A DNA stretch of 64,000 nt, from positions 186,001 to 250,000 of the forward strand of contig NZ_VOHA01000003.1 in the NCBI RefSeq assembly GCF_007859315.1. The letters run 5' to 3'. Below the pieces are notes generated by a model. It was not told the origin of the DNA. It was given only the letters and a program-made list of their open reading frames with translations, and did not search any database. Below are positions 9,325-17,456 of the stretch, piece by piece. Origin of the DNA: Reyranella sp. CPCC 100927. Lineage in GTDB: Bacteria; Pseudomonadota; Alphaproteobacteria; Reyranellales; Reyranellaceae. Position 1 is the stretch's first letter, and each line of letters starts with the position of its first letter. The translations under genes and the position numbers were made by a program.

Positions 9325-9500
9325 GGTGGGGCGGATGTCTGCGTGGTGCGTGAGCCGCACTGAACCCTGGGGCCAATGCTCTCCTCTAGGGAGCTGTTCC
9401 TGGCCTTGATCCTGGTCTCGGCCACACGGTGCCCACCTGCGTTTGCAGGCCACAGAGGTTAGACACGGCGCACGGCCAACGTGGTGCCGCCCCACTTTTT
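9325..9500 (+). ncRNA. ssrS: 6S RNA
   Basis: The regulator that mimics an open promoter and sequesters sigma-70 RNA polymerase. Three things support it. It sits directly after zapA, its standard location. The ends pair perfectly: GTGGGGCGG at 9326-9334 with CCGCCCCAC at 9487-9495, followed by TTTTT at 9496-9500, giving a closed rod of about 170 nucleotides with a built-in end. Internal blocks such as TGAACCCTGGGGCC, AATGCTCTCC and GCAGGCCACAGAGG match my memory of alphaproteobacterial 6S RNAs. The usual downstream partner, 5-formyl-THF cyclo-ligase, is displaced to 13202. Exact ends are estimates. Confidence 0.82.
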
Positions 9501-9564
9501 CCCTACCGCTCTCGTCCGTCTCCTATGGCAGGCTCGGCCCGACGCAAACGCTGGAGGCCGCCTG

Positions 9565-10605
9565 ATGACATCGCAAACGCCGACGCCCCCGCTGGGCAAT
9601 GTCTTTCCGCCCAACGCCGATTGGCTTGCGCAGCGGCACGAAGCGGCACTGGAGCCCGGCCTGCCGATCGTCGATCCGCATCATCATCTGTGGGAGCGGT
9701 CCGATCATCGCTATCTGATGCAGGACCTGCTCGATGACACCGGCGCCGGTCACAACGTGATCGCCACGGTGTTTGTCGAGTGCATGGCGATGTATCGCGC
9801 CGCCGGGCCCGAAGAAGCCAAGCCGGTGGGCGAGACGGAGTTCGTCAATGGCGTCGCCGCCATGAGCGCCAGCGGCGGCTACGGTACGACCAGGCTGTGC
9901 GCCGGCATTGTCGGTTTCGCCGACCTCATGCTGGGCGATCGCGTGACGCCGGTCCTCGAGGCGCACGTGCGCGCCGGCGGCGGGCGGTTCCGCGGCATCC
10001 GCCACGCCGCGGGCTGGGATGCCAGCCCCGACATCCGCAACAGCCACACCAATCCGCCGCAGGGTTTGCTTGGCGATGCCACGTTTCGCGCCGGCTTTGC
10101 CCGACTGGCGCCTCTGGACCTCACGTTCGACGCCTGGCTGTATCACCCGCAGCTTGAGGAACTCCTGGGGCTCGCGCGGGCGTTTCCCGGCACCACGATC
10201 ATCCTCGACCATGTCGGTGGTCCGCTCGGCTACGGCCCCTATGCCGGCAAATCCGATGACACGTTCCAACAGTGGTCGTCGTCGATCCGGGCGCTGGCGG
10301 CGTGCCCCAACGTCGTTGTGAAGCTGGGTGGCCTCGGCATGCGCATCGGCGTCTTCGATTTCCACAAGCGCGCCGCGCCTGTGCCGTCGCAGGATCTGGC
10401 TGCTGCCTGGAAACCGTGGATCGATACCTGCATCAATGCCTTCGGCGCCGAGCGGTGCATGTTCGAAAGCAACTTCCCGGTCGACAAGATCACCTGCAGC
10501 TACGCCGTGCTGTGGAATGCCTTCAAGCGCCTGGCTGCCGGTGCCTCGCCGTCGGACAAGGCGGCGTTGTTCAGCGGTACGGCAAGCCGCGTTTATCGGC
10601 TTTGA
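9565..10605 (+). CDS. Amidohydrolase family protein (TIM-barrel metal hydrolase)
   Basis: The 346-residue protein has IVDPHHHLWER near residue 37, the metal-binding opening of the amidohydrolase-2 family that includes 2-pyrone-4,6-dicarboxylate lactonase. FRGIRHAAGWD, LTFDAWLYHPQL, TIILDHVGGPLG and CMFESNFPVD mark later barrel strands, the last containing the aspartate-equivalent region. The ATG at 9565 has GGAGG eight bases upstream. It is followed after 10 bases by a methyltransferase gene. The substrate is unknown. It is the first of four genes lying between the 6S RNA and the cyclo-ligase gene. Confidence 0.88.
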   Translation: MTSQTPTPPLGNVFPPNADWLAQRHEAALEPGLPIVDPHHHLWERSDHRYLMQDLLDDTGAGHNVIATVFVECMAMYRAAGPEEAKPVGETEFVNGVAAMSASGGYGTTRLCAGIVGFADLMLGDRVTPVLEAHVRAGGGRFRGIRHAAGWDASPDIRNSHTNPPQGLLGDATFRAGFARLAPLDLTFDAWLYHPQLEELLGLARAFPGTTIILDHVGGPLGYGPYAGKSDDTFQQWSSSIRALAACPNVVVKLGGLGMRIGVFDFHKRAAPVPSQDLAAAWKPWIDTCINAFGAERCMFESNFPVDKITCSYAVLWNAFKRLAAGASPSDKAALFSGTASRVYRL

Positions 10606-10615
10606 TGCGACGACC

Positions 10616-11365
10616 ATGAGTGGCGCCAATCAGGTCTTCGAGGATGACGGCGCTGCGGCGATCTACGATGCCTTCAACCAATGGTCAGCGGGCGACGACT
10701 TCTATCGTGCGCTGGCGCGGCAGAGCGGTGGCCGGGTCCTCGACCTCGGCTGCGGCACGGGCATGCTGGCGTGTCGCATCGCGTCCGACGGCCGGGATGT
10801 GACCGGTGTCGATCCGGCGGAGGCCATGTTGCGCGTCGCACGGGCGCGGCCGGGCGCAGACGAGGTCACGTGGGTGAACAGCAATGGCCAGAGGCTGGAT
10901 CTGACACAGCGCTTCGATCTGATCTACATGACCGGTCACGCTTTTCAGGCCTTGCTGACGGACGAAGACGTGCTGGCGGTTCTCTCCAACGTCGTTCGTC
11001 ATCTGGCGGCTGATGGCCGGTTCGCTTTCGAGACCCGAAATCCGGCGGCACAGGCCTGGCGGCGCTGGACGCCGGCGCGGACACGCACTGTTGTTGAAAC
11101 GGCCGAGCATGGCCGGATCGAGCAGTGCTTCGACGCCGTCGCCGACGACAGGACAGGAGTCGTCGCGATTACGCAACACGATCACTATCTCGATACGGGC
11201 GTGCGGCGGGCCGGCCACAGCCGCATTCGTTTCATCAGCCAGGATCACGTTTCGGATCTGCTGACGCGTGCGGGTCTGGCGGCCGTGGCCTGGTACGGTG
11301 ATTGGGACCGCGGGCCTTTCACCGCCGCAAGCCGGGAGATTATCGCAGTGACCCGGGGAGCTTGA
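10616..11365 (+). CDS. Class I SAM-dependent methyltransferase
   Basis: A 249-residue soluble methyltransferase. VLDLGCGTGML near residue 42 is motif I for S-adenosylmethionine, VTGVDPAEAML carries the acidic residue that holds the ribose, and FDLIYMTGHAFQALLTDEDV follows as the motif IV region. FETRNPAAQAWRRW is typical of the small-molecule group. The ATG at 10616 begins 10 bases after the amidohydrolase stop. The methyl acceptor cannot be read from sequence. Confidence 0.9.
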   Translation: MSGANQVFEDDGAAAIYDAFNQWSAGDDFYRALARQSGGRVLDLGCGTGMLACRIASDGRDVTGVDPAEAMLRVARARPGADEVTWVNSNGQRLDLTQRFDLIYMTGHAFQALLTDEDVLAVLSNVVRHLAADGRFAFETRNPAAQAWRRWTPARTRTVVETAEHGRIEQCFDAVADDRTGVVAITQHDHYLDTGVRRAGHSRIRFISQDHVSDLLTRAGLAAVAWYGDWDRGPFTAASREIIAVTRGA

Positions 11366-11505
11366 CGGATCACTGCTGCTCAACGGTAAGGCGCAAATCA
11401 GCCACGCAATTGCTGCGCTTCCGGCAGTGCCGCACAACAGCCACCATCGACCCACCAGGGCCACGACACAAGGCGGCCGATGAAGGTTTGTGCGGGGAGG
11501 GCAGG

Positions 11506-12087
11506 ATGTGGGGGCGTTTCCTGCTGGCGTCGCTGTTGACGGGATGGATTTACCCGGCGCTGGCTGAGCCGCCCGCGATCGCGCTGCTGGGCGACAGCTT
11601 CGCCGTGGGCTTGGCGCCGTATGTCAAAGCCAAGGTACAGCGGGCCGTGGTCGGTGGATCCGTCCAGTATTTCTGGGAGGACACGCCGGGCATCGACAAC
11701 CATACGCACGTCATTGTCGTGCTGGGCACCAACGACAGCCTGGAATACGGACTGGAGAACAGCGCCGCCTATGTTCACCAGGTTGGGCGCATCGTGACCA
11801 ACCTGACCCAGCGCGGCCGTGAAGTGCTCTGGGTCGGTCCACCCTGCATCCTGCCCGGTCACACGACGCTGTCCGACGAGCGGGTACGCAAGGTGGATGC
11901 GCTGCAACAGGAAACCATGGCGCGCCTGGACCTGCCGCGCGCCCATCATATTTCGTTGAGGCCCATGACCGAACGCGGTGGCATCTGTTCGCCCGAGAAT
12001 CGCGAACCGGACCAGGTTCATTTCACCGCCCGCGGCTACGAGGCCGTCACCCGTTTCATTCTCTCGCGGCTGACACAGGTTCCCTGA
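11506..12087 (+). CDS. SGNH/GDSL-type hydrolase, exported
   Basis: A 193-residue protein with a signal peptide (MWGRFLLASLLTGWIYPALA, cleavage after ALA). The mature part starts with IALLGDSFAVGLAPYV, the block I GDS motif with the nucleophile serine; GTNDS is block III with the oxyanion asparagine, and DQVHFTARGYE is the block V D-x-x-H pair. All catalytic positions are present, so it should be an active periplasmic esterase or acetyl hydrolase. GGGGAGGGCAGG precedes the ATG. It lies 140 bases after the methyltransferase and converges on mscS. Confidence 0.85.
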   Translation: MWGRFLLASLLTGWIYPALAEPPAIALLGDSFAVGLAPYVKAKVQRAVVGGSVQYFWEDTPGIDNHTHVIVVLGTNDSLEYGLENSAAYVHQVGRIVTNLTQRGREVLWVGPPCILPGHTTLSDERVRKVDALQQETMARLDLPRAHHISLRPMTERGGICSPENREPDQVHFTARGYEAVTRFILSRLTQVP

Positions 12088-12118
12088 TGGGGTTCTTCGG
12101 CCATCGGCCGCGGCATGA

Positions 12119-12892
12119 TCAGGCGGCCCGGCGCAGCTCATCAACGACGTTGGCAACGCTCCACGCCAGTGACTCGGTGACCTGATCCGCCTGATGCGCC
12201 TCGGTCCATGCGCTCACACGGAACGTGACGCCGGCGGCATCGATGGTTGCTGCCGCGGCCGTGGCTGGCGGATCTGCGGCCACGCCTGAGACATTGGCTG
12301 CCGCCTGCGTCAGCGCCGCGCGGGCTCGCGGCAGGTCCTGGTTCCAGGGAACGAGACAGTTGACGGTAATCCGCAGGCGCGGGTTGACGCTCAGGTTTTG
12401 GATGATGTCACCCCAGACCTTACCGTTGGGCAGGATGACGCGGACATTGTCGATCGAATCGAGGTGGGTCGTGAACATGTCGAGGTCCCGCACCTGGCCG
12501 CGGTACGAACCAAGCTGCACCAGGTCGCCGACAGCGAAGGGCCGGAACAGCAACAGCATTACGCCGGCGGCGAGATTCGACAGCGTTCCCTGCAGCGCCA
12601 GTCCGATCGCCAGGCCCGTCGCGCCGAACACGGCAATGACACTGGCGGTCTGCACGCCGAACTGGCTCAGCACCGCAATGCCGACCAGCGCCAGCACGCC
12701 ATAGTGGACGATGCTGGCGAGAAAGCCGACCAGCATGCTGTCGATGCGGGGCACCCGGCGCAGCAGCCGCTCGGTCGTGCGACCCGCCCAGCCCGCCAGC
12801 AGCCAGCCGACAACGAGGATCGCGATGCCGCCCAGGACACTGAGCGCATAGGTCGCAATCAGCGCCCACAGTGATTTCAAGGCATCTTCCAT
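12119..12892 (-). CDS. Small-conductance mechanosensitive channel (MscS family)
   Basis: A 257-residue inner-membrane channel that opens under membrane tension and relieves osmotic shock. Three hydrophobic segments occupy roughly residues 10-35, 55-78 and 85-115; the third, AVFGATGLAIGLALQGTLSNLAAGVMLL, has the Gly/Ala packing pattern of the MscS pore helix. The beta domain follows (FRPFAVGDLVQLGSYRGQVRDLDMFTTHL, then LPNGKVWGDIIQNLS). The cytoplasmic part is short, so this is a minimal MscS. It is monocistronic and converges with the SGNH hydrolase gene. Confidence 0.93.
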   Translation of the reverse strand: MEDALKSLWALIATYALSVLGGIAILVVGWLLAGWAGRTTERLLRRVPRIDSMLVGFLASIVHYGVLALVGIAVLSQFGVQTASVIAVFGATGLAIGLALQGTLSNLAAGVMLLLFRPFAVGDLVQLGSYRGQVRDLDMFTTHLDSIDNVRVILPNGKVWGDIIQNLSVNPRLRITVNCLVPWNQDLPRARAALTQAAANVSGVAADPPATAAAATIDAAGVTFRVSAWTEAHQADQVTESLAWSVANVVDELRRAA

Positions 12893-13201
12893 CGCCAGTT
12901 AACGCCTCTTCGGAAGCTCGGTGGACAGGTGGAGAGCGCTGCATCTCGTCAGTGTAGGCCGACGATCTGCCCCGGGGCATGATCCCGCCGTCTAATACGG
13001 GCTGTGCAGGGTGTTGGAATGGGTCGGCCGCCGGGACCGCGATGGTGACCTTGCCCCCACGCAACACGCGGACTTGGGGGAGAACTTGCCGTCCGGCGTC
13101 ACGCGGGGACAAGGCCTATCGCCGGATCACTCCGGCTGTGAATTCAACGTCGGTGCCGGGGCAAGGTTCCTCGGAACTGGACGCCGACAAAGCGGTGCCG
13201 C
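12893..13201. other. 309-base gap with hairpins, no gene seen
   Basis: The space between mscS and the cyclo-ligase gene holds no convincing reading frame. Short inverted repeats are visible: CCCCCA (13054-13059) with TGGGGG (13075-13080), and GCCGGA (13121-13126) with TCCGGC (13131-13136). I looked for a second or displaced 6S RNA here because this is the usual upstream neighbour of the cyclo-ligase, but the terminal stem and internal blocks are absent. It probably carries promoters for both divergent genes. Confidence 0.5.
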
Positions 13202-13816
13202 ATGGTCGTTCGCATGACGATGGCATCGGTCGAGCACGAGAAACGGGCATTGCGCGCGGCCATGCGTGCCCGGCGCGCGGCGATAGACCCGGCGGACCGG
13301 GCGGCCGCCGGCCCGGCGCTGGCGTCCATCTGGCGGCGCGAAAAGCCGGTGCTCACGCCCCATGCGGATGGGAGATCGGCGTCGATCGCCGGCTTCTGGC
13401 CCAAGGGCGACGAGATCGATCTGCGGCCGCTGCTGCGGGCCCTGCATGACGATCAGTACGAAGTGGCCCTGCCGGTGACGCCTGCGGATGCATCGCCTCT
13501 GCGCTTTGCGCTGTGGACTCCGGATGCGGTGCTGGTGCCGGGTGTCTTCGGCACATCCGAACCGTCCGCCGAGGCGACAATCGTCGAGCCCGACGCGCTG
13601 CTGGTGCCGCTACTGGCTGTCGATGCCGACGGCTATCGGCTGGGCTATGGCGGTGGCTACTATGATCGTACGCTGGCGGCGCTGCGTTCACGTCGCCGCG
13701 TGATCGCCATCGGTATCGGCTTCGAGGCGCAGCGCGTGGACCAGGTGCCACGCGGCGCCCACGATCATCGGCTCGACTGGCTGCTGACCGATCGCCGATT
13801 GCTGGCGTTCGCCTGA
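13202..13816 (+). CDS. 5-formyltetrahydrofolate cyclo-ligase
   Basis: Converts 5-formyl-THF to 5,10-methenyl-THF with ATP, returning stored folate to the one-carbon pool. The 204-residue protein has EKRALRAAMRARR at the N-terminus, FWPKGDEIDLRPLL, VPLLAVDADGYRLGYGGGYYDRTL (the family signature with the ATP-binding glycines), and HDHRLDWLLTDRRL at the end. The start is uncertain among codons at 13202, 13214 and 13217. In most proteobacteria it directly follows zapA-6S RNA; here 3.7 kb separates them. Confidence 0.93.
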   Translation: MVVRMTMASVEHEKRALRAAMRARRAAIDPADRAAAGPALASIWRREKPVLTPHADGRSASIAGFWPKGDEIDLRPLLRALHDDQYEVALPVTPADASPLRFALWTPDAVLVPGVFGTSEPSAEATIVEPDALLVPLLAVDADGYRLGYGGGYYDRTLAALRSRRRVIAIGIGFEAQRVDQVPRGAHDHRLDWLLTDRRLLAFA

Positions 13817-13820
13817 GTCC

Positions 13821-14972
13821 TCAGGCCGCCGCCAGCGCTTCCTTCAGCGATCGGTGGAATTCGTGCAGACCCAGTTCGTTGCGGCCGAAGATCACGTGAT
13901 CCTGGGCGCCGCTGGAGAAGCCCTGTTGGATGGTACGGGCCATCGGGAAGTCCTCGGCATGCACCGTGCCGCGCACGATGTCCCAGTTCTTCTCCCAGCG
14001 CAGCCGATCCTCCTCGCCCACGACCTTGTCCGGGCTGAGCAGCCACAGGCGCACCATGCAGCGGTTGGGATCGTCGCCGTCCGGTACCGCGGTCCAGAAT
14101 TCGACGTGATCGCGCTGCCAGACGACCACGGCATTGGGGAAGACGCGGTGAATGATCACCGTGTGATCGGCAACGTTGCGCTGATCCGCCGGGATATCCT
14201 TCAGCGCCGGCAGGAAGCTCTTGCGCGGCGCGATGAACCGGCTGTGCGGGCCAAACTGCTCATTCAGCGCACCCTTGCCTTCGATGAAGCGGCCCACCGT
14301 CTTCGTGTGCAGGTACGGCAGGTGATAGAGCTCCAGGAAGGTGTCGACCACCAGCTTCCAGTTCAGCTTCTCGGGAAACCGCTCGAAGCGGAACACGGCA
14401 GCCCCTGGAATCTTCAGGTCGGCCAGAACCTGGTTCATGGGGCCGAGAAAGGTGTCGATGTCCATCGCCATGCCGGCGGTCGGGATCAACCAGACCAAGC
14501 CGTGCTTCTCGACGACGGGTAGCGACACCAGCCCGCGCTGGGCGCGGTCGATCCCGGCAAAACCCTCGGCCATGGGGACGTGCCGCAACGCGCCGTCGCC
14601 GCCGTAGACCCAGCTGTGGAATTTGCAGGTGAACGTGCGCGCGGTACCGCATTCGGCCTCGACCACCCGGCAGCCGCGGTGCCGGCAGACATTGTGGAAT
14701 GCCTTCAGCGAGCCGTCGTCCTGGCGCACGATCACCGCCGATATGCCATCGATGTCGACGGTGCGGAACTCGCCGGGTTTGGCGAGTTCATCAGCGGCAG
14801 CCACGATCAGGGGCGTACGGCGAAACAGCAGGTCGCGCTCGCGGCGGGCATGTGCCGGATCGATGTAGTCGGCGACCGGCTGCACATACTCGTCGTCGGC
14901 CATCTGGGTGGTGTTGGCAGCCAGCAGGGCGAACATCTGATCGCCCCAGCGGCGCTGGGTCGCGGCATCCAT
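13821..14972 (-). CDS. Rieske aromatic ring-hydroxylating oxygenase, alpha subunit type
   Basis: A 383-residue oxygenase. CRHRGCRV near residue 90 and CKFHSW 18 residues later form the C-x-H...C-x2-H site for the Rieske 2Fe-2S cluster. The catalytic domain shows NWKLVVDTFLELYHLPYLH, which gives the D/E-x2-H-x4-H iron-binding pattern. AGGAGG lies just upstream of the ATG at 14972. No reductase or ferredoxin gene is adjacent, so electrons must come from elsewhere. The substrate is unknown. It converges with the cyclo-ligase gene, whose stop is four bases away. Confidence 0.9.
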   Translation of the reverse strand: MDAATQRRWGDQMFALLAANTTQMADDEYVQPVADYIDPAHARRERDLLFRRTPLIVAAADELAKPGEFRTVDIDGISAVIVRQDDGSLKAFHNVCRHRGCRVVEAECGTARTFTCKFHSWVYGGDGALRHVPMAEGFAGIDRAQRGLVSLPVVEKHGLVWLIPTAGMAMDIDTFLGPMNQVLADLKIPGAAVFRFERFPEKLNWKLVVDTFLELYHLPYLHTKTVGRFIEGKGALNEQFGPHSRFIAPRKSFLPALKDIPADQRNVADHTVIIHRVFPNAVVVWQRDHVEFWTAVPDGDDPNRCMVRLWLLSPDKVVGEEDRLRWEKNWDIVRGTVHAEDFPMARTIQQGFSSGAQDHVIFGRNELGLHEFHRSLKEALAAA

Positions 14973-15150
14973 GGGCGTTCCTCCTGCCCCAGTATGATCA
15001 AGAGCGATCCGGTGCGCGAGTGGCCGCGCCACTGGACCGGATCGCATGGCAAAACGCAGCCGAGCGGTGGTGCCTGTCGCCGGCGTCGCGTTGCCGCCGC
15101 CGCGGCGAGGCGGTAAGGGGATGGCGGGGCGAGCGAGCACAGTCGAGGTC

Positions 15151-15960
15151 ATGAAAGTTCTATTCTGCGGTGACATCGTCGGGCGGTCCGGCCGCGACAT
15201 CGTGATTCGCGAAGTGCCGGCGCTGCGCTCCCGGCTGGGATTGGATTTCGTCGTCGTGAACGGCGAGAACGCTGCGGCTGGCTTCGGCATCACGGGACGG
15301 ATTTGCGAGGACCTGCACGCCGCCGGGGTCGACGTCATCACTGGCGGCAATCATTCCTGGGACCAGAAAGATATCCAGGGCTACATCGCCCAGGACAAAC
15401 GCCTGCTGCGTCCGATCAATTATCCGGCGGGGACACCCGGGTTCGGCAGCGGCATCTACGAGACGGCGTCTCGCAAGCGGGTCGTGGTGATCAACGTTAT
15501 GACGCGCCTGTTCATGGATCCGCTGGATGATCCGTTTCAGGCGTTGGAGGCGCAGCTCAAGCTCCATCGACTGGGGACCACGGCCGATTTCATCCTGATC
15601 GATGTCCATGGCGAGGCCACCAGCGAAAAGCAGGTCGTCGGCTACGCCTGTGACGGGCGGGCCTCGCTGGTGGTCGGCACGCACACCCATGTGCCGACCG
15701 CCGATGCGCGCATCCTGCCGGGCGGCACGGCATATCAGTCTGACGCCGGCATGTGCGGCGACTACGACTCGATCATCGGCATGAAGAAGGAAATCGCCAT
15801 GCCGCGCATGATCCGCAAGCTGCCGGGCGAACGCCTGGCGCCGGCGGAAGGGAACGCAACCCTCTGTGGTGTCTACATCGAGACCGATGACCGCACGGGC
15901 CTGGCAATGGCTGTGAAACCGGTACGCATCGGAGCAACGCTCGCCGAGACCGTCATCTAG
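15151..15960 (+). CDS. YmdB-family metallophosphoesterase
   Basis: A 269-residue member of the TIGR00282/YmdB group, whose Bacillus member is a 2',3'-cyclic-nucleotide phosphodiesterase. MKVLFCGDIVGRSGR at the N-terminus, VVNGENAAAGFGIT, DVITGGNHSWDQKDI, DVHGEATSEK and VGTHTHVPTADARILPGGTAYQSDAGMCG contain the paired metal ligands in standard order. The start at 15151 puts the first strand at residue 2, as in relatives; GGTC upstream is a weak binding site. In many bacteria the gene pairs with yebC or 5-FCL, both nearby here. Confidence 0.92.
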   Translation: MKVLFCGDIVGRSGRDIVIREVPALRSRLGLDFVVVNGENAAAGFGITGRICEDLHAAGVDVITGGNHSWDQKDIQGYIAQDKRLLRPINYPAGTPGFGSGIYETASRKRVVVINVMTRLFMDPLDDPFQALEAQLKLHRLGTTADFILIDVHGEATSEKQVVGYACDGRASLVVGTHTHVPTADARILPGGTAYQSDAGMCGDYDSIIGMKKEIAMPRMIRKLPGERLAPAEGNATLCGVYIETDDRTGLAMAVKPVRIGATLAETVI

Positions 15961-16366
15961 TCTAAAGATTTCAAGGATGTGTTCGATATTTTCGAACCAA
16001 GAATTTAACAGGATCGCCTGACTGGAAGGAGAGGGAGGCAGCCTGCTCGTGTGCGCCGTTGGAAGTGAAGTTTTGGGTGATAAAATAATAGGAATTTAAA
16101 TCAGTCGACTATCAGACTCTTCTAATGTGGAAGATCAGATTCGTGGCGAGATCTCACCAGATCCTGACCAACTTTGGCACCAGTCTCGATTGACCGCCTC
16201 AGTCCAGCCACGTTGACGCAGGATGTTGTATGCGGGGGCCCTGCGATAACCCCAGGGGCTGTGGGTTGCACTTCGCTGTTGACGTCATCGCAAAAAGAAT
16301 CAAAAGTCATTGTTATTGAACGGTTTTTAGCCCAATCGTTCGCCGGATTTTCTCGGTTAGAGGGGG

Positions 16367-16394
16367 CGTCGGAACCACGGTTCCGACGTTTTTT
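16367..16394 (+). terminator. Intrinsic terminator 1 of a tandem pair
   Basis: CGTCGGAACC and GGTTCCGACG form a perfect 10-base-pair stem with a two-base centre, followed at once by TTTTTT (16389-16394). It is a textbook rightward terminator. The nearest plus-strand gene, the YmdB-type phosphoesterase, ends over 400 bases upstream. Confidence 0.88.
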
Positions 16395-16395
16395 A

Positions 16396-16426
16396 GGCGG
16401 GGGTCTCGTACCCCCGCCCTTTTTTT
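16396..16426 (+). terminator. Intrinsic terminator 2 of a tandem pair
   Basis: GGCGGGGGT and ACCCCCGCC form a nine-pair stem around a five-base loop (CTCGT), followed by a run of seven T after one C. It begins one base after the T-run of the first terminator and ends 22 bases before the 3' end of the convergent quinone reductase gene. Two strong terminators in a row should block all rightward transcription into that gene. Confidence 0.88.
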
Positions 16427-16448
16427 GCGCTGTGGACCTCTGCCGCGA

Positions 16449-17456
16449 TCAGTCGATATCCACCACGACATGGCCAATCTTGGCGCCGGCTTCGACACAG
16501 GCATGGGCGTCGGCCGTCGCGGCCAGGGAAAAGCGCTGCGCGATGGCGAAGCGGGCGCCGTTGGGATTGTCGGTGCTGGCAAGACCGCGATCGGCGAGCC
16601 AGCGTGCGATGTCGCGGATCGCCTGGGCGCGTTGCTGCGCAGTGATCGTGTACATCAGCACCGGCCGGATCACGACGTTCTTCAGGATGCTGGCGTAGAA
16701 GGGGAGTTGCGCGACCGGCGTCTTGGAGCCGTAGTACACGAGCACGCCCTGATCGCGCAGCAACGTGAGATCCATGTCGAGGTTTTCGCCGAGTTCGACC
16801 TCGATGATGCGATGCACGCCAGCGCCGGCCGTCAGCTGCATCACCCGCGCGATGACATCTTCGGTCCGGTAGTTGATCACGGCATGCGCGCCGGCCGCCT
16901 CGGCGTGAGCCGCCTTCTCCGGACCGCTGACCGTTGCGATCACGTAGGCACCGGCCCAGCGCGCCAGCTGCACGGCATAGTGGCCGACAACGCCGGCGGC
17001 GCCGCAGACCAGGATCGTCTCGCCGGTCGGTGGTCCGTCGGCGAACAGGCAGCGATGGGCTGTCAGCAAGGGGATCGCAACGCACGCGCCCTGGGCGTAG
17101 TCCAGCGTCGATGGCAGGCGCACGGCCATGTCGGACGGCAGGGCGCAGAGCTGGGCCGCCGTGCCGTTCCAGCGGCCATAGGCGGCATTCCATGTCCAGA
17201 CCCGCTCACCGATGCGCGCCGCCGGTACGCCGGCACCGACGGCGACGATCTCGCCGGCAGCGTCGCTGTGCGGGATCTGGCGCGGCACAGCCATCTTGGC
17301 GCGCAGGCCGGCGCGCGACTTGACGTCTGACGGGTTCACCGCCGATGCGCGGATGCGCACCAACACCTCGCCGGGGCCCGGCTCGGGATCCGGCAGGTCA
17401 CCGACCTGGATCACGGCATGCGCAGGGCCGTTGCGCTCGTACCACGCTGCTCTCAT
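16449..17456 (-). CDS. NADPH:quinone reductase-like MDR oxidoreductase
   Basis: A 335-residue zinc-independent medium-chain reductase. The GroES-like N-terminal half has EVLVRIRASAVNPSDVKSRAG and the cofactor half has ILVCGAAGVVGHYAVQLARWAGAYVIATVS, an A-x-x-G-V-G type NADPH site. The structural and catalytic zinc cysteines of alcohol dehydrogenases are absent, which fits quinone oxidoreductases. Its ATG overlaps the stop of the DJ-1/PfpI gene by four bases (ATGA at 17453-17456), so the two are translationally coupled. A role in carbonyl or quinone detoxification is inferred from the pair. Confidence 0.9.
   Translation of the reverse strand: MRAAWYERNGPAHAVIQVGDLPDPEPGPGEVLVRIRASAVNPSDVKSRAGLRAKMAVPRQIPHSDAAGEIVAVGAGVPAARIGERVWTWNAAYGRWNGTAAQLCALPSDMAVRLPSTLDYAQGACVAIPLLTAHRCLFADGPPTGETILVCGAAGVVGHYAVQLARWAGAYVIATVSGPEKAAHAEAAGAHAVINYRTEDVIARVMQLTAGAGVHRIIEVELGENLDMDLTLLRDQGVLVYYGSKTPVAQLPFYASILKNVVIRPVLMYTITAQQRAQAIRDIARWLADRGLASTDNPNGARFAIAQRFSLAATADAHACVEAGAKIGHVVVDID

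Larger units (their letters stand above)
15961..16448. other. AT-richer intergenic stretch without a recognised gene
   Basis: This 488-base gap is clearly richer in A and T than its surroundings, most of all at 15961-16000 and 16075-16130 (AAAATAATAGGAATTTAAAT). A short hairpin GTTCGA/TCGAAC lies at 15981-15997. It ends in two tandem intrinsic terminators oriented rightward. A 62-codon minus-strand frame (16122-16310) and a plus-strand frame from 16174 show no family likeness and are not called. The composition and the paired terminators suggest a recent insertion, a decayed gene or an unrecognised small RNA. Confidence 0.5.

Noticed and set aside
12893-13201. Second 6S RNA upstream of the cyclo-ligase
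   Set aside because: No perfect terminal stem or internal 6S blocks, unlike 9325-9500.
16122-16310. 62-codon minus-strand frame in the AT-rich gap
   Set aside because: No ribosome binding site, no family likeness and no conserved neighbour; not enough to call a gene or pseudogene.
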